The translations under genes were made by a program, and so were the position numbers. This document shows, in pieces, positions 53,541 through 61,420 of a stretch of DNA of 64,000 bases (its first letter is position 1; every line of letters starts with the position of its first letter). The stretch comes from Fructobacillus cardui (GTDB taxonomy: Bacteria > Bacillota > Bacilli > Lactobacillales > Lactobacillaceae): NCBI RefSeq assembly GCF_023218935.1, contig NZ_JAJIAL010000007.1; one strand, given 5' to 3'. The notes under the pieces were generated by a model, which saw only the letters and a program-made list of their open reading frames with translations, made no database searches and had not been told where the DNA came from.

Positions 53541-53810
53541 AAAACGCCCCTAGATAAACAATTACGTCTATCTATGGGCGCCTTTTGGCACGGTACCACC
53601 CTAATTGTCTGATAACCATCAGACTTACTCAATCCCCCAAATAGCATCGGAGCCACACAAGATAACGGTTGTGAACCGTGGCCATCTCACGCAAAATGTG
53701 CTCGACCGGCCAGTAACTCCAAGACCATCTTCTCTAACCATTTTTCTACCAATTCTCATCATCATGGCTCTCTGTCAGAAATTCGGATTAGATACTCATC
53801 TTTTCATTGT
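53541..53810 (-). promoter_or_regulatory. Met T-box leader of metE-metF
   Basis: On the minus strand, a stem I region with AGAAGATGGTC (AUG specifier) near 53730, the T-box core GGGTGGTACCGTGC (53588-53601), and a terminator (GCGCCCaTAGATA ... TATCTAgGGGCG plus T-run, 53541-53582). Since it starts right after the PLP gene stop at 53817 and no clear promoter is seen, it may act on read-through from the upstream met genes. Confidence 0.9.
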
Positions 53811-53816
53811 TTGTTT

Positions 53817-54977
53817 TCATTCTTTAATTTTCAAAAAGGCCTGGTGTAAATCAGCCTTCAAATCGTTGATATCTTCGAGGCCAACCGAGTAGCGGACTAA
53901 ACCATCCGTAATGCCACGGTCATGGCGTTCTTCCGTGGTCATTTCAGCATGGGACATCTTCGGTGGATAGGAAATAATCGATTCCACAGCCCCCAAAGAA
54001 ACCGAAAAAATTGGAATCTTTAATTCGGCTACTAACTGACGCACATTGTCTTCACTACCAATATCGAAGGACAAGACCGCCCCACCTGATTTGGCCTGAC
54101 TACTGTGAACTGCATAGCCAACATCCACTTCCAGGCCTGGATAATTAACCTTTGTCACAAGTTCCTGTTGTTCGAGCCACTGAGCTAGTTCCAGGGCGTT
54201 TTGCGACTCCTTTTCCATTCGGACCGCTAAGGTCTTAATGCCACGCATCAAGAGCCAGGAATCCGAAACCCCAAGCGTCGCACCCATGGCATTTTGGAGG
54301 AAGTAGATTTGCTTGCCAAACTCTTCGTCCTTGGTGACCACTAATCCAGCCAAAATATCACTATGGCCGGCTAAGAATTTCGCGGCACTATGCACGACCA
54401 AATCAGCACCAAGATCCAGTGGCTTTTGCAAAACCGGGGTCATAAAGGTATTGTCGGCAAAAACTAAGGCACCGTGGTCGTGGGCAATTTTGGCCACTAA
54501 CCGAATATCCGTAACCTGCAAAGTTGGGTTGGAAGGGGTTTCCACATATACTACCTTGGTATTATCCTGGAAGGCCTCTTCCAAATCAGCCGGGTTCCCC
54601 AAGTCCACAAAGGTATGCGAAATCCCATACTTGGTCAAAACTTCTTCTACCAAGCGAAAGGTCCCACCATAAACGTTCTTGGTCAAAATCACGTGATCGC
54701 CCTGGTTCAACGTCAACAAGGCCGTCGCAATCGCTGCCATCCCCGTTGCAAAGGCAAAGCCCCTGGTGCCATGCTCCAGCTCTGCAATACTTTCTTCCAA
54801 AACATCTCGCGTTGGGTTCCCTGACCGGGCATAATCCCAGTGACCGAAATGATCAAAATCACGCTGCTCGAATGTCGAGGACAACTGGATTGCTGGGTTA
54901 ATCGCCCCGCTTTCCTTATCGGGTTTGGTCGTTGTTTTAATGACCTTCGTCCAATCAGAAAATACATCCTTAGTCAT
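53817..54977 (-). CDS. Cystathionine beta-lyase / gamma-synthase-type PLP enzyme (intact)
   Basis: 386 aa. Cys/Met-metabolism PLP family: YARSGNPTRD, GMAAIATALL, ETPSNPTLQVTD, and the Schiff-base Lys in HSAAKFLAGHSD. It should cleave cystathionine (MetC) or make it from an O-acylhomoserine (MetB). Sequence alone cannot separate these. The start is eight bases inside the end of the preceding paralogue gene, with AAAGGAG upstream. Confidence 0.88.
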   Translation of the reverse strand: MTKDVFSDWTKVIKTTTKPDKESGAINPAIQLSSTFEQRDFDHFGHWDYARSGNPTRDVLEESIAELEHGTRGFAFATGMAAIATALLTLNQGDHVILTKNVYGGTFRLVEEVLTKYGISHTFVDLGNPADLEEAFQDNTKVVYVETPSNPTLQVTDIRLVAKIAHDHGALVFADNTFMTPVLQKPLDLGADLVVHSAAKFLAGHSDILAGLVVTKDEEFGKQIYFLQNAMGATLGVSDSWLLMRGIKTLAVRMEKESQNALELAQWLEQQELVTKVNYPGLEVDVGYAVHSSQAKSGGAVLSFDIGSEDNVRQLVAELKIPIFSVSLGAVESIISYPPKMSHAEMTTEERHDRGITDGLVRYSVGLEDINDLKADLHQAFLKIKE

Positions 54978-56171
54978 GAATTAACTCCTTTTCTACGCCA
55001 AACGTCTCTGCCACCTGTTCCTTAACCGAATTGGCCGCAGCCACATTGTCATCCGTTGCAGCAGCAAGGGCCTGATGGAAGTCTAAAATCAGGTCCGAAC
55101 TAGCTTCAATCCCACAGGAGACACGCAACAAGTTTTCCGTAATCCCTGTTTTTTCACGTTCAGCTGGTGTCATGTCGGCATGGGTTTGCACGGCCGGAAC
55201 GGTCACCAAGATTTCCGTCCCACCCAGGCTTTCAGCAAAGGAAATCACCTTCAAGGCGCCCAAGAAGCGGTCAATATCAACTGATTTGTTCACATAAATG
55301 CTGACCATACCACCACGGCCAGGGTAGCGCACTTCATCAATCAACTCACTTTGGTTAAAGTCTGCCACCAAGTCCTGAGCGTTTTCTTCCTGCTTGGCCA
55401 GGCGCAAAGGCAGCATCTTCAGGCTACGCAAGAGCACAACCAAGAGTCGAAGGGTGCCAAATTAGGACCCGTCGTGATCAGATTTTGACCAATGACTGCG
55501 GCCATTTCTTCGGTTTTACAAACCACCACACCGGCCAACAGGTCATTATGCCCTGACAAATACTTCGTGGCAGAATGAACCACGATGTCTGCTCCTTCAT
55601 TCAAGGGTTGTTGAATCAAAGGTGTGTAGAAAGTATTATCTACGAGCAATTGAGCCGAAGCGGCATGCGCATGGTCGGCCGTCTTTTGGATATCAATCAC
55701 CTTCATGGTTGGGTTTGAAGGAGTCTCAATCCAAACAGCTTTCCCGCCATCTGCCAAAAGCCGGTCAAGTTCTTGGTAATCCTGACCATCCCACTTGCTG
55801 AAGCGTAGATGGTACTGATTTGCTAAAAGATCAAAGAAACGGAAGGAACCACCGTATAAGTCATCGGAGACGATGATGTGGTCATCACTCTTAAACTGGC
55901 TAAAGACCAGTTGAATGGCCGCCATCCCCGAGGAAACGGCAAAGGCTTTCACCCCATTTTCCATCTGAGCCAAGACGTTCTCTAAGACATCCCTAGTTGG
56001 TTCCGTCATCCGGGAATAGTCATAACCCGTTGACTTACCCAAACCCTCATGTCGGTAAGCGGTCGAAAAGTACAGGGGCATCGAAATCGACCCCGTCATA
56101 TTATCAACTCGGTTACCCGCTTGAGCCAAAATCGTTTCAATCTTCTTTTGCCAAGAACAGTCAGTTGCCAT
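54970..56171 (-). pseudogene. Second Cys/Met-metabolism PLP enzyme, frameshifted
   Basis: The N-terminal piece (56171 to about 55440) contains YDYSRMTEPTRD, GMAAIQLVF, and the PLP Lys in HSATKYLSGHNDLLAG, and ends after FDSWL with CSCVA and a stop. The C-terminal piece continues LLRSLKMLPLRLAKQ to 54970. Insertion of a single T near 55442 (TTGTTG read as TTGTG) would restore one frame of about 400 aa. The residues for activity are mostly in the first piece, but the truncated C-terminal domain would disable it. Ancestrally cystathionine gamma-synthase or beta-lyase. Confidence 0.85.
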
Positions 56172-56315
56172 TAATTTTTACCTTTCCTTAATTCCCATCT
56201 TTTACACGACCTAATTTTTTTGCCAGGCCCTATAGCGCTTTTTAAATTCAGTCAATGCCAACTTCACCGCACACATTTTTAATACATAGCCTAGGTTTCA
56301 TCAGCACGCACGCAT

Positions 56316-57596
56316 TTAAATCTTAGCCAAGGCCTGGTCCAAATCAGCGATAATATCGTCAACATTTTCCACCCCTATTGAGGGGCGAATCAAGTCTGGT
56401 GTCACACCGGCTGCCCGCAGTTCTTCCTCATTCAACTGGGCATGGGTTGTAGAAGCCAGATGGATAATCAGCGACTTCGCATCGGCAACATTGGCCAAGA
56501 GCGAGAAGAGTTTCAAGTTCTTAATCAATTCCTTACCGGCCTCTTCACCGCCAGTCAAACCAATGGTGAAAATCGATCCAACCCCATTAGGGAAGTACTT
56601 TTCTGCCAAATCATGATAAGGGCTATCAGCCAATTTGGGATACTTGACCCAGGCAACCTTTGGATGGTTATTCAGGTAGTCAACCACCTTTTCGGCGTTT
56701 GAAACGTGACGCTCAACTCGCAAGGACAGCGACTCCAATCCCTGCAGTAACAAGAAGGAATTAAAAGGACTAATCGTTGCCCCCAGGTCGCGCAAACTTT
56801 CGGCTCGCACCTTGGTCGTAAAGGCTGCCGGCCCCAAATCAGCAAAGACCAAGCCGTTATACTGCGCGTTTGGTGTTGTGAAACCTGGGTACTTACCGCT
56901 AGCCTTGTAATCAAAGTCGCCCTTTTCAACAATGACCCCGCCCATCGTTGTCCCGTGGCCACCAATAAACTTCGTGGCTGAATGAATCACGATATCAGCG
57001 TCGTGGTCCAAAGGCCGGACTAAGTAAGGCGTCCCGAATGTGTTATCCACCAAGAAAAGGATTTGGTGACGGTGGGCAATTTCGCCAATGGCCTCAAAGT
57101 CAACCAAGTTAATATTGGGGTTTCCGATACTCTCCACATAAACCGCCTTGGTCTTGTCTGTAATCGCCTTTTCAAAGTTTTCGGGATCATCTGGATCAAC
57201 AAAGGTCGTTTTAATTCCTAGTTTTGGCAGGGTGACCGCAAAGAGGTCATAAGTTCCGCCATACAGTGTGCTGGCAGCAACAATCTCATCCCCCTGACCA
57301 GCAATATTAAGCATCGCCGCCGTAATGGCCGCTGACCCTGTGGCTAAAGTCACCCCGGCACTGGCGTTTTCCAAAGCCGCTACACGGTCATCAACAACCG
57401 CCGTTGTTGGGTTTGTCAAGCGCGTATAAATATTGCCGGGTTTCGTCAAACCAAAACGGTTGGCTGCCTGATCAGCGTCCTTAAAGACGTAAGAAGTTGT
57501 TTGATAAATTGGCACGGCCCGTGACCCGGTTTCTGGATCAACAACTTGGCCAGCGTGGACTTGTAGGGTTTCAAAGTGTAATTTCTTGTCGGTCAT
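56316..57596 (-). CDS. metY: O-acetylhomoserine sulfhydrylase
   Basis: 426 aa, longer than MetB/MetC as expected for MetY. Motifs: FETLQVHAGQ start, NPTTAVVDDRVAALE, and PLP-Lys in HSATKFIGGHGTTMGG. It joins O-acylhomoserine with sulfide to form homocysteine, bypassing cystathionine. It overlaps the end of metA by 26 bases and has AAGGAGA before the ATG. With metA it forms the front of the met operon. Confidence 0.93.
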   Translation of the reverse strand: MTDKKLHFETLQVHAGQVVDPETGSRAVPIYQTTSYVFKDADQAANRFGLTKPGNIYTRLTNPTTAVVDDRVAALENASAGVTLATGSAAITAAMLNIAGQGDEIVAASTLYGGTYDLFAVTLPKLGIKTTFVDPDDPENFEKAITDKTKAVYVESIGNPNINLVDFEAIGEIAHRHQILFLVDNTFGTPYLVRPLDHDADIVIHSATKFIGGHGTTMGGVIVEKGDFDYKASGKYPGFTTPNAQYNGLVFADLGPAAFTTKVRAESLRDLGATISPFNSFLLLQGLESLSLRVERHVSNAEKVVDYLNNHPKVAWVKYPKLADSPYHDLAEKYFPNGVGSIFTIGLTGGEEAGKELIKNLKLFSLLANVADAKSLIIHLASTTHAQLNEEELRAAGVTPDLIRPSIGVENVDDIIADLDQALAKI

Positions 57597-58476
57597 AATT
57601 TTTCTCCTTATTGACAATCAGGTTCAACCAGTTTTGATAGAGCTGGCGGCTGCTAGCCGTCCAGGTGTTTTCAATCTCTTCGCCACGGTCGTAATAACCT
57701 TCTGGGTAGTAGTTAGCTGGTTCATGGATGGCCAAATGCTTAGCCAGGTCGCGCCGGTATTCGGCATCCAACGTTTTCGTTTGATATTCCGAATGCCCCG
57801 TCAGGTAGGTTTGCTTTCTCTCGGCCGAATGTGGCAGAAGCGGTCCTGCTTGGTCATTAGTTAAGAGGACTTGTAAATCTGCTGGCAAGTCTTCAACGTC
57901 AATCACCGATTCCGAATACCGCGACTGCGGTGTCTTGAAGTTTGAGAGGCCAGTGGTCAGTCCTGATTTTTCAGTGGCAGTTTCTTGGGTTTGTTGCTTG
58001 GCCTCATAGATACCAAACAATTTTTCCGGTAAGCGCCGCTTTTTGATACCAAAGTCTTGGTACAGTGCTGCCTGAGCCGACAAACAGGCGTTGATGGTTT
58101 GGCCGACATGGTCTTTCGCCCAATCCTTAATGGTCAAAAATTCCTGCCAGTAATCAACATCCTCGAAAGGCAACTGTTCCACCGGTGCCCCCGTCAAAAT
58201 CAGCCCATCGAAGTTTTGATCCTTAATTTGGTGCCAACAGGCATAACAGTCGGCGACCGCATCCTTTGGAACAGTCTTGAAGTGGTGACTACAGGCATAT
58301 AAAAAGGTTACTTCAATATCCTGGTCCAAATCATTTAACAAGGACAAAAACTGTTGCTCTGTATTTTCCTTGGTTGGCATCAGGTTATAAACCAAGATTT
58401 GCAGTGGTTGAATTAATTTCTGATTTTGCCACGCTTGCTTTTGGTGCAAGAGCCCATTCTTTGCATTCGCCGTCAT
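57571..58476 (-). CDS. metA: Homoserine O-acyltransferase, MetA family
   Basis: 301 aa, standard length. Catalytic Cys131 (NACLSAQAALY), the His-Glu pair His228/Glu230 (TGHSEYQ), and the NLMPTKENTEQQFLSLL and GAPVE.LPFEDVDYW motifs are present. MetA proteins use acetyl- or succinyl-CoA; in Firmicutes it is commonly acetyl-CoA, which would feed MetY. ATG 58476 has AAGGAGA upstream. Under T-box control. Confidence 0.93.
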   Translation of the reverse strand: MTANAKNGLLHQKQAWQNQKLIQPLQILVYNLMPTKENTEQQFLSLLNDLDQDIEVTFLYACSHHFKTVPKDAVADCYACWHQIKDQNFDGLILTGAPVEQLPFEDVDYWQEFLTIKDWAKDHVGQTINACLSAQAALYQDFGIKKRRLPEKLFGIYEAKQQTQETATEKSGLTTGLSNFKTPQSRYSESVIDVEDLPADLQVLLTNDQAGPLLPHSAERKQTYLTGHSEYQTKTLDAEYRRDLAKHLAIHEPANYYPEGYYDRGEEIENTWTASSRQLYQNWLNLIVNKEKNYDRQEITL

Positions 58477-58500
58477 CGCCACTCTCCTTTTTTAAAACAA

Positions 58501-58780
58501 AAAAGCACCCCTAGAATCACTATAAAAGTCATTCTAGGGGCGCCAAATAGCCTGGCACGGTACCACCCTATTGCTGGCTTATTGGCCAGCACTCAAGACA
58601 CTAAAAAAGCTATCTCTTAACACGGTAACGTGTGTCACTCCGTAAGGGGCTCATCGACAAGACTTACCGCTTATACCATAACCAAAGACCATCTTCAACA
58701 TTTGCTCAAATACCCGCTTACACCAACACAGGCTCTCTGTTAAAATCAGCTGAACGTTTACTCATCTTTTTTCAGTAATT
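58501..58780 (-). promoter_or_regulatory. Met T-box leader of metA-metY
   Basis: On the minus strand: stem I region with GAAGATGGTC (AUG specifier) near 58685, the same local motif as in the metE leader; the T-box core GGGTGGTACCGTGC (58555-58568); and a strong terminator (GCgCCCCTAGAATG ... CATTCTAGGGGTGC-like, 58503-58543) with a T-run. Confidence 0.92.
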
Positions 58781-58802
58781 TATAATTTATCTGTTGACAC
58801 GT

Positions 58803-58831
58803 ATAGTAAACTGTTCTTTTTTCTTTGTCAA
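58803..58831 (-). promoter_or_regulatory. Promoter of the metA operon
   Basis: On the minus strand TTGACA (58826-58831), 17-base spacer, TACTAT (58803-58808), just upstream of the T-box leader. Confidence 0.82.
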
Positions 58832-59017
58832 CAGTTATTTTATTTTTTAATAAAATTAGTCACCGATGGTTGACTCAAATAAAAAACCTCATCTAAAAGA
58901 TAAAGGCTTAGTTATTTTATCGACCCCTTAATTTTACTTAATTGGTGTCAAAATTATTTTAATATTAGGGTCTGTTCTAAAGACCATCGTTACATGTAAG
59001 CATCACTAATCGACATT

Positions 59018-59161
59018 TCATTTAAACAAATCAAACCAACTAAATGTCGTTTTGCTATAAACCTTGTTATAAACCTTCCTTTTGGGATTCAGCCACCCCC
59101 GGCCGGAAGTTCGAGCCGCAATTGACTTCTTCAAACTCGGTGTCCGCATCCCATACTTCAT
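59018..59161 (-). CDS. Short, highly basic 47-aa protein
   Basis: 47 aa, begins MKYGMRTPSLKKSIAARTSG and ends YSKTTFSWFDLFK, rich in Lys and Arg. AAAGGGG lies seven bases before the ATG. From memory it looks like a small conserved protein seen in Gram-positive genomes and mobile elements, with a shortened middle; I cannot verify this. The predicted charge suggests RNA or DNA binding. It is the only coding frame I can support in the 58830-59270 gap. Confidence 0.6.
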   Translation of the reverse strand: MKYGMRTPSLKKSIAARTSGRGWLNPKRKVYNKVYSKTTFSWFDLFK

Positions 59162-59351
59162 ATTCTGTCCCCTTTTTCTTCTCATTCTAGGTTGAGTATA
59201 GCACTTTTATCAGAACCATTCCTTTTTAAACGTTAAAAGAGTCATCGTGATTTTTATCATAAAAGTCTGATAACCCTTGAAAATCAGTCACTTTATCCAC
59301 GCAAACAAGGCAAAATACAGTACAATAGTATCCGTATTGGAGGTGACGGAT

Positions 59352-60017
59352 TTGTCTAAAAATTTATTTCCATCACATGAACGACTTCTCTTTGGAAGTC
59401 TCTTAACCTTCACCGCCGGATCACTAGATGCCTATTCTTATCTAATCCACGGTGAAGTCTTTGCCGGTTTACAAACCGGAAACTTAATCTTGCTCGGCAT
59501 TAACGTGGGCAAAATGCACTTTTCAATGGCAAGTCACTACCTGATTTCACTGCTTACTTTCGGCTTTGGTACCCTTTTAATCAAGGTTATCCAGCATGGA
59601 TTGGAAAAAAAGGGGGCCAGCAAGACAACTGAGCGCCGCTTTATCCTTTGGTATATGACGGTCATCCTTGTTTTGTCCGCAATCCTGCAGGACTACGTTC
59701 CCAACCTTGTGGGCACATCAATTCTTTCCTTTGCCGCTGCTGCCGAATTACAAGAATTCCGCAAGCTCAAAGGGGAACCATTTATGCCACTGATGATGAC
59801 TGGCAACTTCCGGACATTCTATGCAGCCCTCTATGAAGGCCTCTTTCGTGGCAACACTAAAATGACACAAACGGCCATTGACATTGCCACAGTGATTTTC
59901 ACCTTCTTCTTGGGAGCACTCTTGATTAGTGTCACTGTTCCCTTCCTGGACGGGTTGGCCATCCTCATTCCAGCCCTGGTGACACTCATTATGAGCCAAC
60001 TGGTCACAATGGAATAA
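59352..60017 (+). CDS. YoaK/DUF1275-family membrane protein
   Basis: 221 aa from TTG 59352, placed by GGAGGTG seven bases upstream; the frame is open further upstream but has no SD there. About six membrane helices; the start GSLLTFTAGSLDAYSYL and FAGLQTGNLILLGI are DUF1275 signatures. The function of this family is unknown. A -10 TACAAT lies near 59321 and a terminator follows the stop. Confidence 0.88.
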   Translation: MSKNLFPSHERLLFGSLLTFTAGSLDAYSYLIHGEVFAGLQTGNLILLGINVGKMHFSMASHYLISLLTFGFGTLLIKVIQHGLEKKGASKTTERRFILWYMTVILVLSAILQDYVPNLVGTSILSFAAAAELQEFRKLKGEPFMPLMMTGNFRTFYAALYEGLFRGNTKMTQTAIDIATVIFTFFLGALLISVTVPFLDGLAILIPALVTLIMSQLVTME

Positions 60018-60021
60018 GTGA

Positions 60022-60056
60022 ACAGTCTCTAGCCATTTTGTTAGAGGCTTTTTCTT
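60022..60056 (+). terminator. Terminator of the DUF1275 gene
   Basis: AGTCTCTA ... TAGAGGCT stem and T5. Confidence 0.8.
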
Positions 60057-60116
60057 TTGGTTTATTTGCCAAATAACGCCACCGAATCACCGCAGAACAA
60101 ACTGATTGTACATAAA

Positions 60117-60146
60117 AAGGTAAGACATTTAAAAACGTCTTACCTT
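60117..60146 (-). terminator. Terminator of the CsbD-like gene
   Basis: AAGGTAAGACgtttttaaatGTCTTACCTT-type stem and T-run on the minus strand. Confidence 0.85.
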
Positions 60147-60179
60147 GAATCACTATTGGACACCCACCAGGTCCGCTAG

Positions 60180-60329
60180 CTACTTTTTAAAAGCATCCTT
60201 TATTTTGTCGGCAAAATCTTTGGTGGCATCTTTAGCATCGGCTGCAAATTCCTTTGCCTTGCCCTCAGCCACTTTAGCCTCACCTTCCAACTTATCCTTT
60301 GCTGCATCAAATTTTTCTTCGAATGACAT
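60180..60329 (-). CDS. CsbD-like small stress protein
   Basis: 49 aa: MSFEEKFDAAKDKLEGEAKVAEGKAKEFAA-type sequence made of Ala/Lys/Glu/Asp repeats, typical of short CsbD-like or LEA-like stress proteins. GGGAGGA lies eight bases before the ATG, and a strong terminator follows. Probably stress-induced; no molecular function is known. Too short to be found by length alone, but SD, composition and terminator agree. Confidence 0.8.
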   Translation of the reverse strand: MSFEEKFDAAKDKLEGEAKVAEGKAKEFAADAKDATKDFADKIKDAFKK

Positions 60330-60411
60330 ATAATGTTCCTCCCTTAAATTTGATTTCCCTCAGTATACACCAAAGTCCGTTGATGTAAACAAAAAATAAA
60401 AAAATTACGAC

Positions 60412-60447
60412 AAAAAAAAGGTAGAACACAAAGTGTTCTACCTTTTT
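60412..60447. terminator. Strong bidirectional terminator near the prophage edge
   Basis: AAAGGTAGAACAC-AAAGT-GTTCTACCTTTTT stem with A- and T-rich flanks. No gene ends directly on it, so it may insulate the prophage boundary. Confidence 0.8.
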
Positions 60448-60449
60448 GA

Positions 60450-60560
60450 AAAGTCTTGCTCTACGAGCCTTATGCCGACTAGCGGTATTGAAAACGCTTA
60501 TTTATCAACGTTTATCAGTAAAAGTGTCACAAAAGTGTCACTGTTATTAAAAACGTCACA
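60450..60560. other. Probable prophage-chromosome junction (attachment region)
   Basis: Phage-type genes start at 60566 while host-type genes end by 60330. The stretch holds AGTGTCAC repeated twice (60515-60542), runs of AAACGC/AACGT, and no gene. The other att copy is outside the window, so the core cannot be defined. Confidence 0.4.
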
Positions 60561-60565
60561 ACTCA

Positions 60566-60787
60566 TCAATCATTGTTTGTGTTGGCTCGCCTTTCCTGAA
60601 TAAGTTGTTCTAACTCATTGAGGTCGTCTTCTGTTGCTAACTTGCGAATGAACGATCGTGAATAGGTTCTATATGATAGATACTTTTTGTGTTCTTTGTT
60701 CTTTTCAGCCCAGCGCTTGTTTGCTTCATTTTGAGCGGTTGTGGAACTTTCGTATTCTGCTGGTCGCCCTACTTTTTTATCTGTCAT
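60566..60787 (-). CDS. Phage-associated 73-aa protein, unknown function
   Basis: 73 aa, charged, predicted helical, with KRWAEKNKEHKKYLSYRTYSRSFIRKLATEDDLNELEQLI. From memory, short proteins with this KRW..NKEH..YLSYRS.ARSFIR pattern occur on LAB plasmids and phages. Its ATG directly follows the stop of the preceding gene (TAAATG). It is the last phage gene before the junction. Confidence 0.65.
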   Translation of the reverse strand: MTDKKVGRPAEYESSTTAQNEANKRWAEKNKEHKKYLSYRTYSRSFIRKLATEDDLNELEQLIQERRANTNND

Positions 60788-60931
60788 TTAAAATACTGCC
60801 TTGCATATAACAATAGCAATGACTACAATTCCAATAAAGATATAAAACTGTTGTCTTTCCTTCTTATTTCCCTTAGTTACTTCAATCGTAATTTTTTTAC
60901 CATTTTTGCTAGTATATATTTTTTTCATCAT
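60788..60931 (-). CDS. Small phage protein with one C-terminal membrane helix
   Basis: 47 aa from ATG 60931 (or 46 from 60928): a Lys-rich N-terminal part MMKKIYTSKNGKKITIEV and a C-terminal membrane segment FYIFIGIVVIAIVIC. No SD is visible before the ATG; instead the leader with a 7-codon peptide and three hairpins lies upstream, so translation may depend on that structure. The function is unknown; its topology would suit a toxin, an exclusion protein or an accessory lysis protein. Confidence 0.5.
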   Translation of the reverse strand: MMKKIYTSKNGKKITIEVTKGNKKERQQFYIFIGIVVIAIVICKAVF

Positions 60932-60954
60932 GTGATAATATGAGTGTACACGAA

Positions 60955-61068
60955 AGGGCTTACGCCCTGTGGTATTTTTACCACTTAATCGTAATCGAGA
61001 ACTTAAGAATTTTGAAGTTGATTTCAAAGGCTACTTCAACGTTCTTAGGTTTTTTTTATTTTACTCAT
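60955..61068 (-). promoter_or_regulatory. Structured leader with MSKIKKT mini-frame and three hairpins
   Basis: AAGGAGG precedes ATG 61068 of a 7-codon frame MSKIKKT ending TAA at 61045, over an A8 run. Next come CTAAGAAcgTTGAAGT ... ACTTCAAaaTTCTTAAG (about 61000-61048), GTGGTA-AAAA-TACCAC, and GGGC-GTAA-GCCC. If one A of A8 is skipped the frame instead reads MSKIKKPKNVEVAFEINFKI and on to about 28 residues. It could be a translational attenuator or a slip-prone small gene. Confidence 0.4.
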
Positions 61069-61086
61069 ATTTCCTCCTTTCTTTAT

Positions 61087-61123
61087 ATTTATATAATACC
61101 ATCTATTATATAATAATGCAAGT
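61087..61123 (-). promoter_or_regulatory. Promoter of the phage leader/small-gene unit
   Basis: TTGCAT, 17-base spacer, TATTAT on the minus strand, about 25 bases upstream of the AAGGAGG of the mini-frame. Confidence 0.65.
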
Positions 61124-61162
61124 GTTTTCGCTAGTTTCTATAAAAATAGGCTTATTTTTGCA

Positions 61163-61241
61163 CAAAAAAAAGACGGGCGCACGTCTGCGTTTTACCCCGT
61201 CAATTCCCGCGACCCACTGCGTACAGCCCGAGTAGCTTTCT
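61163..61241 (-). ncRNA. Candidate prophage small RNA (about 75 nt)
   Basis: An extended -10 TGCTATAAT (TATAAT at 61247-61252 on the minus strand) is followed by about 40 bases of unusually GC-rich sequence (CTCGGGCTGTACGCAGTGGG and on) and ends in GACGGGg ... cCCCGTC with a nested GACGT/ACGTC stem and T8. It sits between two terminators and has no SD-led frame. GC is about 60% in flanks of roughly 30%. Not a tRNA (no T-arm). I do not recognise a family. Confidence 0.6.
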
Positions 61242-61270
61242 TTTAAATTATAGCATTGTTTACAAAAAAA

Positions 61271-61292
61271 ATACCTGCCAAACAGCAGGTAT
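61271..61292 (-). terminator. Terminator of the DUF3800 gene
   Basis: ATACCTGC-TGTTTG-GCAGGTAT stem followed by eight T on the minus strand. Confidence 0.88.
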
Positions 61293-61420
61293 CCCAATGT
61301 ATCTCGCGTACTTTGTTAATAGGATAACATTACGCTTAACGTTTTTCAGTGAGGATTACATTGTAGCAGAATTACTTCTTACAAACATAATAACAGTTAC
61401 TGACATTTTTATCAAACAAG

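Noticed and set aside
58832..59017. Possible insertion-sequence remnant in the AT-rich gap after metA
   Set aside because: No transposase-like frame, terminal inverted repeats or target duplication could be seen.
61185..61215. GGAATTGACGGGG resembling a 16S rRNA segment
   Set aside because: Only 13 bases match and the flanks do not; it is part of the candidate small RNA hairpin.
61106..61297. 63-aa minus-strand frame with several Cys
   Set aside because: It crosses a terminator, a promoter and a second terminator; no SD before its start.
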